Source: Nostocales cyanobacterium
GTDB lineage: Bacteria; Cyanobacteriota; Cyanobacteriia; Cyanobacteriales; Nostocaceae
Assembly (NCBI GenBank): GCA_004292695.1
Contig: RDXV01000014.1
Coordinates: 1 to 50,289 of the forward strand
Length of the DNA stretch: 50,289 nucleotides
Direction of reading: 5' to 3'
Position numbers and translations under genes: made by a program. The notes below the pieces were generated by a model. That model was not told the origin of the DNA. It worked only from the letters and a program-made list of their open reading frames with translations, and made no database searches. Of the stretch, positions 15,519-24,013 are shown piece after piece; the first letter of the stretch is position 1; every line of letters starts with the position of its first letter.

Positions 15519-15667
15519 GATGTTACCTTTAGTTACAAGTTGATATAATGGGTTCATTGACTCTACTATTGTGCTAAAAATGCGGCTTTAGCTGTAGCAT
15601 AGCGATCTCAAATAATTGAATTGTCTACTTCATTTAAACTAGGAAATACTATATGAAAAATTAAGTT

Positions 15668-15686
15668 TGACAAGTTGTCTTTTGAC
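15668..15686 (+). promoter_or_regulatory. 19-bp dyad motif upstream of mbnP, shared with cydA
   Basis: TGACAAGTTGTCTTTTGAC differs from the cydA copy at 8239-8257 only in the central base of the inverted repeat GACAA-N-TTGTC. It lies 100 bases upstream of the mbnP start codon. A shared regulator of the oxidase and the metal-associated pair is the simplest reading. Confidence 0.55.
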
Positions 15687-15786
15687 TAAGTGGTGTATTT
15701 AACTCAAAATAGCTGTTCATAATATCAACATTAATAGCCCCTCACATTGAAAAAGTAACTAAATTCCCCTATTCATATAACCAAGC

Positions 15787-16686
15787 ATGAAACAGCAACT
15801 ATTATTAACATCTACCACAACAGCAGTCATTATCCTAGCTGGTAATTTTTGGGGCGTTACCAAAACTGTAGCTCAAACGAGTAACACCCAAGAAGTAACC
15901 ATTAATTTTCAAGGAAGAGTCGGTAAACAACCATTTGAATGTGGTAAAACCTATACTTTAGGTAAACCAGCCACAAAAGTTACTGCTGCCGATTTTCGTT
16001 TTTATGTATCTGACATTGCCTTAATTGATAACAAGGGTAAGACTGTACCTGTGAATTTAAAACAAGACGGAAAATGGCAATATCAAAATGTCGCCCTCTT
16101 AGACTTTGAAAATAAATCCGGTGGTTGTGCTAACGGTACAATCGAAACACGCAATCAAATTGTTGGGACAATACCCAAAGGTAATTATCAAGGCTTACAA
16201 TTTACTTTAGGTGTTCCCTTTAACCTCAATCATGCTGATTCTGTCATTGCACCCTCACCATTAAATCTCACTTCTTTATGGTGGAATTGGCGTTTTGGTT
16301 ATAAATTTGCGCGTTTGGATTGGGAAAATCAAAATCATAATTCCCCGATAAAACATAGTGAAAAAGGTGAAAAAGCTCAAGGTTTTCCCATCCATTTAGG
16401 TAGCACAGGTTGTCAAGCTGCTGAGGCAAATCAAAAACCATCAACTTGTAGTAATTTGAATACATCCAAAGTCATTTTTACCAAGTTTAATGTTAATAGA
16501 AATGTCGTAATTGCTGATATTGCTACCTTAATAGGAAATACAAATTTAACAATTAACCAAAAAAATACTCCTCCTGGTTGTATGTCATCTCCAGATGATA
16601 GTGACTGCAATGTGATTATGAAGAATTTCGGTCTACCTTTTAATGGTAAACCTGCTGCTAAACAGAGATTTTTTAGAGTTGAATGA
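15787..16686 (+). CDS. mbnP: MbnP-like copper-binding protein (metallo-mystery pair, four-Cys)
   Basis: A 299-residue exported protein with a signal peptide (cleavage near VAQ, residues 28-30). It has the pattern of the MbnP/TIGR04052 family: an early FECGKTY motif (Cys52), DFRFYVSDIAL, LLDFEN followed by GGCANGT (Cys114), GVPFNLNH, the Trp-rich SLWWNWRFGYKFARLD (165-179), and HLGSTGCQ (Cys209). Further cysteines are 221, 265 and 274. In methanotrophs MbnP is a periplasmic protein in which a tryptophan is oxidised to kynurenine by the diheme partner MbnH, creating a copper site. The next gene is that partner, overlapping by ATGA. Copper binding here is inference from family and context. Confidence 0.88.
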   Translation: MKQQLLLTSTTTAVIILAGNFWGVTKTVAQTSNTQEVTINFQGRVGKQPFECGKTYTLGKPATKVTAADFRFYVSDIALIDNKGKTVPVNLKQDGKWQYQNVALLDFENKSGGCANGTIETRNQIVGTIPKGNYQGLQFTLGVPFNLNHADSVIAPSPLNLTSLWWNWRFGYKFARLDWENQNHNSPIKHSEKGEKAQGFPIHLGSTGCQAAEANQKPSTCSNLNTSKVIFTKFNVNRNVVIADIATLIGNTNLTINQKNTPPGCMSSPDDSDCNVIMKNFGLPFNGKPAAKQRFFRVE

Positions 16687-17846
16687 AATTATCTCGCTGG
16701 TTCACTTTGGCTATAATTTTTCTGTTCTCAGTTTGTTTATCAATTGGACTGAGTACAAAAATTTTTGCATCTTCAACTTCAGAATATAGCTGGAATATTC
16801 CTGCTTGGATGCCTAAACCAATTGTACCAGCCGATAACCCAATGAATTCCCACAAAGTTGAATTGGGAAGGCATCTTTTTTATGAGAAACGTTTATCAAT
16901 TACAGGTGAATTTTCCTGTGCTTCTTGTCATCTGCAAAAATTGGCTTTTACTGATGGGAAAACAGTAGCAGTGGGAGCAACTGGGGAAAAACATCCTCGT
17001 AATTCCATGAGTCTTGCGAATATTGCCTATAACCCTGTATTAACTTGGGCTAACCCTTTAATGACAAAGTTAGAAAATCAAGCGTTAGTGCCAATATTTG
17101 GAGAACATCCAGTAGAAATGGGGATGGTAGGAAGGGAGAAACAAATATTAGCAATGTTGCAAGATGATGCGAAATATCGGCGGATGTTTACAGATGCTTT
17201 TAGTAATGAGCAAGATGTTATTAATCTCAGTAATTTGACTAAAGCCTTAGCCGCTTTTGAACGCACTTTAATTTCTGTAAATTCTCCCTATGACAAATAT
17301 CGCTTTGGTGGTGATACTAATGCAATTTCACCAGCAGCAAAACGGGGTGAAAAATTATTTAATAGTGAAAAGTTAGAATGTTTTCACTGTCATGGTGGGA
17401 TTAATTTTACAGATTCAGTGATGCACGAAAAATTAGCCTTTCAAGAAATTGCTTTCCACAATACTGGACTTTATAATATTGATGGTAAAGGTTCTTATCC
17501 ACCAGATAATACAGGTGTTTATGAAATTACTTTTAAACCAACTGATATGGGACGTTTCAAAGCTCCTACTTTGCGAAATATTGCTCTCACTGCTCCCTAT
17601 ATGCACGATGGTAGTATAGCAACTTTGGAAGAAGTTATTGATCATTATCAAGCTGGTGGTAGAACTATTCATGCAGGAGAATTTGCTGGAGTTGGTAGTA
17701 AAAATCCTTTCAAAAGTAATTTTATTAGTGGGTTTAAATTAACTGAAAGTGAAAAACAGGATTTACTAGCATTTTTGCAAAGTTTAACTGATGAAAAGTT
17801 TATTAATAATCCTGGTTTTAGTGATCCATTTCCAGAAACTAGGTAA
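16683..17846 (+). CDS. mbnH: MbnH-like diheme cytochrome c peroxidase family enzyme
   Basis: A 387-residue exported MauG/bacterial cytochrome c peroxidase-type protein with a signal peptide (about 5-30). Two c-type heme motifs are present, CASCH (79-83) and CFHCH (233-237), along with KAPTLRNIALTAPYMHDGS near residue 300. In the MbnP/MbnH pair, MbnH forms a high-valent diheme state and oxidises a tryptophan of MbnP. Ordinary peroxidase activity is an alternative, but the coupled partner argues for the pair. Translation starts at an ATG whose first four bases overlap the mbnP stop (ATGA). There are no methanobactin biosynthesis genes in the window, so the pair acts in another context here. Confidence 0.9.
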   Translation: MKLSRWFTLAIIFLFSVCLSIGLSTKIFASSTSEYSWNIPAWMPKPIVPADNPMNSHKVELGRHLFYEKRLSITGEFSCASCHLQKLAFTDGKTVAVGATGEKHPRNSMSLANIAYNPVLTWANPLMTKLENQALVPIFGEHPVEMGMVGREKQILAMLQDDAKYRRMFTDAFSNEQDVINLSNLTKALAAFERTLISVNSPYDKYRFGGDTNAISPAAKRGEKLFNSEKLECFHCHGGINFTDSVMHEKLAFQEIAFHNTGLYNIDGKGSYPPDNTGVYEITFKPTDMGRFKAPTLRNIALTAPYMHDGSIATLEEVIDHYQAGGRTIHAGEFAGVGSKNPFKSNFISGFKLTESEKQDLLAFLQSLTDEKFINNPGFSDPFPETR

Positions 17847-18015
17847 AAAATAATTAAAAAAATCTGGCTCTTCATGGTTTATTTATTTGTGACTTGTAGC
17901 CCTGGACTATTGTTTTAGTTATTTTAAAAGTTTTGGATGATGATGTTAGGGACTTCCAAATAAAAAATATGCCAACATTTTTTGTAGTGCGGATATCTGC
18001 CCGCTAATAATGAAA

Positions 18016-18038
18016 GGCAGGATGCCTACCCCACAAGA
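18016..18038. repeat. dispersed repeat copy 2 (GGCAGGATGCC + TACCCCACAAGA)
   Basis: Same hairpin-plus-tail unit as at 10824-10847, with compensatory change in the stem (GGC...GCC retained). Follows the end of mbnH as the other copy follows cydB. Confidence 0.65.
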
Positions 18039-18093
18039 TGGAATAATTTATTTTATGGTATTCCCTTAAAGGGGATGTAATGAATGTTTTCGT

Positions 18094-18127
18094 GTAAACC
18101 GAACTTGAAAAATTAGGGTAAACCGAA
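18094..18127 (+). promoter_or_regulatory. GTAAACCGAA direct repeat upstream of hspA
   Basis: Two exact copies, at 18094-18103 and 18118-18127, 24 bases start to start (just over two helical turns), about 155 bases before the hspA start codon. No CIRCE element (TTAGCACTC inverted repeat) is visible. Function as a stress-response operator is inference. Confidence 0.3.
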
Positions 18128-18281
18128 AATATTAAATAGCGAAAATATCGGTACGGTAATCATCATTTTGATGGTGATAAAAGCCGAATTTACACTTTTT
18201 GAGAATAACCATAACATGATAATCACAGAGTTAAAGAAAACAACTCAAAACCAACAACTAACAATATAGAGGTAAAGGTAT

Positions 18282-18731
18282 ATGACACTCATTCGTTACA
18301 ACCCCTGGAAAGAAATTGAAAATCTAGAAAGTCGTGTAAATCGTTTATTTGAAGATTTTGTACCTGCTACTTTAAAAGAACTTAATCAATTAAATAATGT
18401 GGCAAGAATTCCCGCTGCGGAAATGACTGAGACTGAGGACGCTATTATTCTCAGATTGGAAGTTCCTGGTATGGAAGCTAAGGATTTAGATATTCAAGTT
18501 ACTGAAGATTCTGTTTCTATTAGCGGTGAACGGAAGTTTCAAAATGATGTCAATGATAAATCTAAAACCAGAAGTGAGTTTTATTATGGTCAGTTCCAAC
18601 GGGTAATTCCTCTACCTGTAGCTATCCAAAATACTCAGGTTACTGCTGATTATAAAGATGGGATTTTACATCTGACTTTGCCTAAGTTGGTGGAGGAAAA
18701 AAATAAGGTTGTGAAAATCAATCTTGGTTAA
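18282..18731 (+). CDS. hspA: small heat-shock protein (Hsp20 / alpha-crystallin family)
   Basis: A 149-residue ATP-independent chaperone that holds unfolding proteins and, in cyanobacteria, also associates with thylakoid membranes and phycobilisomes. The N-terminus (MTLIRYNPWKEIENLE) is typical. The alpha-crystallin domain spans about 43-140 and contains LRLEVPGMEAKDLDIQV and the closing YKDGILHLTLPK. It ends in VVKINLG with no classical IXI tail beyond KIN. AGAGGTAAAGG lies upstream of the ATG. The transcript ends at the hairpin at 18776. It stands alone, with a possible operator formed by the GTAAACCGAA repeats upstream. Confidence 0.95.
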   Translation: MTLIRYNPWKEIENLESRVNRLFEDFVPATLKELNQLNNVARIPAAEMTETEDAIILRLEVPGMEAKDLDIQVTEDSVSISGERKFQNDVNDKSKTRSEFYYGQFQRVIPLPVAIQNTQVTADYKDGILHLTLPKLVEEKNKVVKINLG

Positions 18732-18775
18732 TTTTAATGATTGCTTGTAGTTTGTAGTTTATTGTTTCCTATTTG

Positions 18776-18809
18776 GCCTGGTTGTTGTATACAACTGGGC
18801 TATTTTTTT
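18776..18809 (+). terminator. intrinsic terminator of hspA
   Basis: GCCTGGTTGT (18776-18785) pairs fully with ACAACTGGGC (18791-18800) when two G-U pairs are allowed, across a TGTAT loop, and a T7 run follows. It lies 45 bases after the hspA stop. Confidence 0.8.
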
Positions 18810-18827
18810 GTTCAGAATTATATTTTC

Positions 18828-18858
18828 AACGCAGATGGACGCAGATTAACGCAGATGA
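18828..18858. repeat. dispersed repeat with core ACGCAGATGGACGCAGAT (copy 2)
   Basis: Three ACGCAGAT units, matching the copy at 11657-11687 almost base for base. Sits between the hspA terminator and aroE. Confidence 0.7.
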
Positions 18859-18947
18859 CTGATGATATACAAAATTGTAGAAGTTGAATGTTGAAATGGT
18901 ATAATTAAATTTTCCATTTTCATCTTTGTTTGTAAATCTCTGTTGTT

Positions 18948-19844
18948 ATGAATAATAAAGATAATAATTATTGTCTACAAGTTACTGGTAAATCAAAATT
19001 ATTGGGGGTTATTGGTGATCCTATAGAACATTCTCTTTCACCTGTGATGCACAATGCTGCATTAAGTAAGTTGGGTTTAGATTATGTTTATTTACCTTTT
19101 CCTATTGCACCGGAAAATTTAGAGGTGGCGATCGCCGGTTTTGCTGCGGTGGGTGTGGTGGGTTTTAGTGTGACTATTCCTCACAAACAGGCAATTATTC
19201 CTTTATTATCAGAAATTTCTCCTGTTGCTGAAGCTATTGGTGCGGTGAATACTGTAACTCGTCAAGGTGATCGGTGGGTGGGAACAAATACGGATGTAGA
19301 GGGTTTTATTGCTCCTTTACAAACTACCTATCAACAAAATTGGAGTCAAAAGCAAGCGGTAATTTTGGGTAATGGTGGCGCTGCAAGGGCGGTTGTTGCT
19401 GGTTGTATTCAATTGGGTTTTTCAGAAGTTCATCTGGTAGGAAGAAATAAAAATAAATTAGATGAATTTCGCCAAAGTTGGCATAATTCACCTTTTGTAA
19501 ATAAGTTTGAGGTTCATGCTTGGGAAGAATTATCAAACCTAATTTCTCAAGCTAATTTATTAGTTAATTCTACTCCTGTGGGAATGTATCCTCATGTAGA
19601 TAATTCTCCTTTGAGTGCTGCGGAGATGGCAAATTTACCAACTGATGCGATCGCCTATGATTTAATTTATATTCCTAAACCTACCAAATTTTTACACCTA
19701 GCAGAACAACAGGGGGCGATCGCCATTGATGGTTTAGAAATGCTGGTTCAACAAGGTGCAGCAGCGTTAAAAATCTGGTTACAAAGAGATAATGTACCTG
19801 TGGATGAAATGCGTCAAGCATTAAAAAATCATTTAGGAATATAA
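18948..19844 (+). CDS. aroE: shikimate dehydrogenase
   Basis: Reduces 3-dehydroshikimate to shikimate with NADPH in the chorismate (aromatic amino acid) pathway, in the cytoplasm. The 298-residue protein shows the substrate-binding HSLSPVMHN loop (28-36), the catalytic Lys80 in VTIPHK and Asp116 in GTNTDVEGF, the NADP-binding glycine motif GNGGAARA (about 141-148), NSTPVGM, and the C-terminal GLEMLVQQG. It carries three HIP1 sites in the coding sequence. Length is slightly above the E. coli enzyme because of an N-terminal extension of about 15 residues. A monocistronic unit is likely: it is followed by a long heptamer array and a gene on the other strand. Confidence 0.95.
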   Translation: MNNKDNNYCLQVTGKSKLLGVIGDPIEHSLSPVMHNAALSKLGLDYVYLPFPIAPENLEVAIAGFAAVGVVGFSVTIPHKQAIIPLLSEISPVAEAIGAVNTVTRQGDRWVGTNTDVEGFIAPLQTTYQQNWSQKQAVILGNGGAARAVVAGCIQLGFSEVHLVGRNKNKLDEFRQSWHNSPFVNKFEVHAWEELSNLISQANLLVNSTPVGMYPHVDNSPLSAAEMANLPTDAIAYDLIYIPKPTKFLHLAEQQGAIAIDGLEMLVQQGAAALKIWLQRDNVPVDEMRQALKNHLGI

Positions 19845-19846
19845 GT

Positions 19847-20043
19847 CATAAGTCATAAGTCATAAGTCATTAGTCATTCTCCCTGTCAACTGTCACCTGT
19901 CACCTGTCAACTGTCACCTGTCACCTGTCACCTGTCAACTGTCAACTGTCAACTGTCACCTGTCAACTGTCACCTGTCAACTGTCACCTGTCAACTGTCA
20001 ACTGTCAACTGTCACCTGTCAACTGTCAACTGTCACCTGTCAC
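19847..20043. repeat. heptamer arrays: AGTCATA units then 23 CTGTCAA/CTGTCAC units
   Basis: About four AGTCATA/AGTCATT units (19847-19878) are followed by exactly 23 uninterrupted heptamers (19883-20043) that are either CTGTCAA (12) or CTGTCAC (11). No other base varies. The array fills the gap between the convergent ends of aroE and the gene at 20049. It is the largest STRR array in the window. Confidence 0.9.
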
Positions 20044-20048
20044 CTAAG

Positions 20049-22178
20049 TTACTGTGGGTTTTTCATGTATCTTTCTTGTCCTTGGGAATTGAAAAGAACT
20101 ACAGGTAAATTGGAATTTTCGCTAATTACTCCTAAAGCTTGTTGTAAGGTACTAAAATGATTTTGCAAATTAGGACTACCGCTTAATAATCTTTGATCAT
20201 AGTCTGGAGTTAACCTGACAATAATCCGCCCATTTTCAATATTGAAGTTACAAAAACGTATACCATTTACACAGGTACTATTAAGATCAGCACGGGTTTG
20301 GTCTAAGTTGCCATAGAGTTGGAATTTTTCCTTAGCTTGTGCAGCAGATTGAGTGTATTCTGCTATCAATGCTTGGGCTTGAGTGTATTGTGTACTGTCT
20401 GAAGAAACTTGTTGAGCGGTACTGACTGCTTGATCCCATGCTGACACTGCTGCTTGCCAGTTGTTGCTATTTTCATAGCTTTTTGCTTGACTAGCGAAAC
20501 TCACAGCTTGTTGATAGTTCTGAACTGCTCTAGTTTCCCTAGTAGCAGTTGCACTGACTAAATCCAATTGCTGCCCATAATTTTTTAAGAGGTTTTCGGC
20601 TTCTGTATATGCTGCACTGTTTTGGGGAATACTTCGTAAGGTATTTACCGCCTGTCTCCAACCAGATTGTACTCTTTGCCAGTCGGTGGCTGATTTAGCT
20701 TCAGCTTGGCGTTTTAGGGCTGCATTGGCGATGGTTTTGGCTGTAGCTAATTTTTTCTGCCATCCTTCTTCTGTTAATAGTTGCTTATTAACGGATTTTA
20801 GCTGATTTTGATAAGTTGGTAGTTTAGCTTTGACTATCTGACTAAATTCTGGGCTAGATTTAACAGACTCTAGAGGTGCAATTGCTTTTCGCCATAAATT
20901 TTGTCTATTGCGAAGATCATCTATGCTAGTAGGTGGTTTTTGGCTACTCTGTTCAGCTTGAGATCCTGTTTGTAAACCTTGAATAACTGAGTTAATTTTT
21001 GTTGATTGTTGTGAAAAATTGTTAGTCAGTTGTTGTGCTTCTTGATAACGAGGGGAAAATTGAGGAATTGTTTTTAAGCCAGAAATAGCTTGATCTATCT
21101 GTTGCTGTAGTGGGATTAATTCTGTTTCTGAAGTAGCTTGACTGAGGAGAGTTTGTGATTTGGTTTTTAACTGTTCTGCGGTTTGTAATTCTTGACAACT
21201 ACCAATTATACAACTACGAGTCATAAAGAACGCACCACCACCAAAAACTCCGGTAATGACTAGGATGATACCTATAATCACAGGGATGGGAGGTAATTGT
21301 AATGGTGGTTTTTTCCTGTTTGTTAACTCCTCTGCATTTTCAAAGGGATCATAAACTTGCTCGTCTGGTGAGGGGTATTCTATCTCTCCATCATGATCTT
21401 GATCATCTATTAATGATACTGGAGAACCAAAATCATGATTTTGCTTACGATCTTCTAACAATGAATTATCAGAGCTAAATGTGACATCTGATCTAAAGGA
21501 GTCATGAACATCATTACTGATATCTGTTTCTGCTTGCAAGAAATTATGATGATCACTCACATCACGATCAGTGAGAATTGTTTCTGAGTTTAAGTCACTG
21601 TTATTACTTAAAATAGTTTTTGAGTTATTTTCCTCTGTTAAAGAACCAAAGGTAGGGGCGGGTGTTTGATCATTTGTTTCATCATCCATTAAATAGCTAA
21701 ACGGATTGTTGGTAATGATGTCTTCTGTAATAGGATTGGCCATTTCTGGTATATCCAGTGGTGGGAAGATTACCTCTTTACTATGACCATTACCATTATG
21801 ACCATTACCATTGTCATCTATCTCATTGTCATCGCTGATGTCTGGTATTTGCAGTTCTGGAAATGCTGGAACTTCTTTTGCTTGAACTGTAATTAATTTT
21901 TTCTCATAAGGCAGTTTATCCCCGGAAACCCTGACATAAAGTTGTATTTTTTCATTATGATATTGGGATTGCCACTGTAGTGATTCTTCCAAGACTGCAA
22001 AAATTTTATCTGTATCAACTGAGACTCCTGGTGGATGTTGGGTAAGAATCATCAGTTGTTCATTTTTCAAAGCACATTTAACTTCCAAAACTGGTACAGC
22101 GGGAATTTCTATCCGTAATTGTTCTTGTAAGATACTGGAGAGTAGTTGTATATCTTCTTGCTGGAATGCTACTTTCAT
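20049..22178 (-). CDS. large protein with one central membrane segment, unknown function
   Basis: A 709-residue protein. Residues 1-100 form a compact domain with alternating strands. Residues 105-290 are a low-complexity acidic region rich in Asn/Asp/Ser, including NGNGHNGNGH. Residues 298-320 form a single transmembrane helix, followed by TRSCIIGSCQ. Residues 330-640 are a Gln/Ala/Ser-rich helical region with repeated units (AVSAWDQAVSTAQQV-like, about 40 residues apart) suggesting a coiled or TPR-like extracytoplasmic stalk. The last 70 residues make a small beta-rich domain with two cysteines (TCVNGIRFCNF). No enzyme motif is visible. A cytoplasmic N-terminus and periplasmic C-terminus would fit the charges. 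I do not recognise a named family. Confidence 0.7.
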   Translation of the reverse strand: MKVAFQQEDIQLLSSILQEQLRIEIPAVPVLEVKCALKNEQLMILTQHPPGVSVDTDKIFAVLEESLQWQSQYHNEKIQLYVRVSGDKLPYEKKLITVQAKEVPAFPELQIPDISDDNEIDDNGNGHNGNGHSKEVIFPPLDIPEMANPITEDIITNNPFSYLMDDETNDQTPAPTFGSLTEENNSKTILSNNSDLNSETILTDRDVSDHHNFLQAETDISNDVHDSFRSDVTFSSDNSLLEDRKQNHDFGSPVSLIDDQDHDGEIEYPSPDEQVYDPFENAEELTNRKKPPLQLPPIPVIIGIILVITGVFGGGAFFMTRSCIIGSCQELQTAEQLKTKSQTLLSQATSETELIPLQQQIDQAISGLKTIPQFSPRYQEAQQLTNNFSQQSTKINSVIQGLQTGSQAEQSSQKPPTSIDDLRNRQNLWRKAIAPLESVKSSPEFSQIVKAKLPTYQNQLKSVNKQLLTEEGWQKKLATAKTIANAALKRQAEAKSATDWQRVQSGWRQAVNTLRSIPQNSAAYTEAENLLKNYGQQLDLVSATATRETRAVQNYQQAVSFASQAKSYENSNNWQAAVSAWDQAVSTAQQVSSDSTQYTQAQALIAEYTQSAAQAKEKFQLYGNLDQTRADLNSTCVNGIRFCNFNIENGRIIVRLTPDYDQRLLSGSPNLQNHFSTLQQALGVISENSNLPVVLFNSQGQERYMKNPQ

Positions 22179-22678
22179 AATGACTACACCTAGTGTTCTA
22201 TATACTTTTTATTATTTTGGAGCAGGTGAAATAAACTGTTGGCCTTTGTTACATAAGGATACATAAATTTGGAAATCCCCTGTTGTTAATTTTAGATATT
22301 AATTTCTAGAGAATAGTTTCTAGAGTCTAAGTTTCTGATCTGATCACAACACGGGTAATCAATGTTTATCTAAAGGTTTTGCTTTTTTATACTACTAGAT
22401 AATCAAATTGGCAATCTTAATACGAGTATAATTTATCTAGAGTAAAATATACAAGTATATAGTAGTATTTTTTTTAACTTGTCATCGAGAAGATGTAAGC
22501 TAGTATTTAATGTATTGGTTAATTTACCACTATCACCTGATTAGATAAAATTGATTTGGTTTAAATTTATTTTTTGGTTATTTTCTGACAACTCAAGTGT
22601 AAATATATAATCTAAATGCTGTGTGATTAAGAAATAAGCACTAAAACATTTAGAATTATTAATACAAGGTGTGTATCA
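22179..22678. other. AT-rich divergent intergenic region
   Basis: About 500 bases between the divergently transcribed genes at 22178 and 22679, so both promoters should lie here. Contains a short TTTCTAGAG repeat (about 22300-22328). I see no frame, RNA fold or known operator in it. Confidence 0.5.
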
Positions 22679-23968
22679 ATGGACTTATTGGAATACCAGG
22701 TTAAAGAATGGTTTGATCAGATGGGAATTCCCGTTTTACCATCTCAAAAAATTGATCATCCTACGGACTTAAAACGTTTAAACATAAGTTATCCTATCGT
22801 TCTCAAATCCCAGGTATACGCAGATGATAGGGTAAAAGCTGGGGGGGTAAGAATTGTCAAAACTACCATTGATGCTGTCGCTGCTGCTCAGAATATCTTT
22901 AATTTGCCCATTTGGGGGGAATTACCGGAAGTCATACTAGCAGAGACTAAATATGATGCCAAGAAAGAACTTTATTTAGCGATAGTTTTAGATACAGCTA
23001 TTTGCCGTCCGGTATTGTTAGGTTGTAAAGAAACAAACATTGATTGGGAGTTTCCGGGGGAAAAAATGCAGTATGTGGTAGTAGAACAGGAGTTCTCGCC
23101 ATTTTACGCGAGGAGACTGGGGTTAAAAATGGGCTTACAGGGTGCGTTAATGCAGTCGGTAAGTGACATCATCGAAAAAATGTATAAATTATTTGTTGAG
23201 AAAGATTTAGACTTAGTAGAAATTAATCCTTTAGCGGTTAATGCGGCTGGTCAGGTAATGGCATTAAATGGTAAAGTCAGAGTCAATGATAGGGCAATTA
23301 ACAGACATCCAGAAATAGCCAAAATGGCCGCGAAAATGATTGCCCGTAAAAAAGGTAACAAGCATAATAGTATTTTCGGTGATTGGGATGGAGTAGAAAT
23401 TGAAGGTGAAATAGGGATATTAGCTAACGGTACGGGTTCAGTGTTAACTACTATAGATGCGGTGGTGAATGCTGGAGGTAAACCGGGAGTATCATTAAAT
23501 TTAAGACATTCTTTTTTCACAGATATCAAACAGACAACATTTTGCGATCGCCTGGAAAAAGGGTTAAAAGTTCTTGCTCATGATCCTAATATCAAAGTAA
23601 TTCTGATTAACTTTTTGGGAACTATTCCCGATATGAAACAGATGTCAGAAGTGATTACTAATTTTGTACAAATAGCAGATACAAAAGATATCAAAAGTTA
23701 TCTTGCCAATGGTAGTAAATCTAAAACTAAAACCTTGCCTAAATTAGTGATTCGTTTGGCTGGAGTTGAGTTTAAGGAAACCAGAAAATATTTAGATACT
23801 TTGGCTAGTGAACATCAAAGATTAATAGTAGTTGAAAACTTAGATGAAGCCGTTACCCAAGCTGTGAATCAGACAAATAACCAACCAATAAAAGAAATAG
23901 AACTAGAATCAGAACCAAAGAAACCAAAAAATACTACAAGAAAACAAAAAACAGAAAGTAAGAAATAG
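22679..23968 (+). CDS. sucC: succinyl-CoA synthetase beta-subunit-like protein (ATP-grasp)
   Basis: Predicted beta subunit of succinate-CoA ligase, which interconverts succinyl-CoA and succinate with nucleotide phosphorylation in the cytoplasm. The 429-residue protein begins MDLLEYQVKEWFDQMGIPV, the standard ATP-grasp opening (usual form LLEYQAKELF..YGIPV). It keeps VLKSQVYADDRVKAGGVRIV, DLVEINPLAVN (metal site) and the C-terminal ligase domain. The glycine motif GNGAG of the usual enzyme reads ANGTG here. A Lys/Pro/Thr-rich tail of about 25 residues is an extra. The alpha subunit gene follows after 45 bases. The pair is more divergent than textbook SucCD, so another acyl-CoA substrate cannot be excluded. 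Confidence 0.85.
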   Translation: MDLLEYQVKEWFDQMGIPVLPSQKIDHPTDLKRLNISYPIVLKSQVYADDRVKAGGVRIVKTTIDAVAAAQNIFNLPIWGELPEVILAETKYDAKKELYLAIVLDTAICRPVLLGCKETNIDWEFPGEKMQYVVVEQEFSPFYARRLGLKMGLQGALMQSVSDIIEKMYKLFVEKDLDLVEINPLAVNAAGQVMALNGKVRVNDRAINRHPEIAKMAAKMIARKKGNKHNSIFGDWDGVEIEGEIGILANGTGSVLTTIDAVVNAGGKPGVSLNLRHSFFTDIKQTTFCDRLEKGLKVLAHDPNIKVILINFLGTIPDMKQMSEVITNFVQIADTKDIKSYLANGSKSKTKTLPKLVIRLAGVEFKETRKYLDTLASEHQRLIVVENLDEAVTQAVNQTNNQPIKEIELESEPKKPKNTTRKQKTESKK

Positions 23969-24013
23969 ACAACATAAACTAGAAAATCACAAATAATAAA
24001 TTGTGTAAACTGT

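Larger units (their letters stand above)
17847..18281. other. intergenic region upstream of hspA
   Basis: About 435 bases. Contains copy 2 of the GGCAGGATGCC dispersed repeat (18016-18038), a direct repeat GTAAACCGAA (18094 and 18118), and a small hairpin ATCATCA...TGATGGTGAT near 18160-18180. No gene-length frame. Confidence 0.5.

Noticed and set aside
19847-20043. CRISPR array
   Set aside because: Units are 7 bases, contiguous and without spacers; they are STRR heptamers, as are the arrays at 642, 25403, 48423 and 50231.
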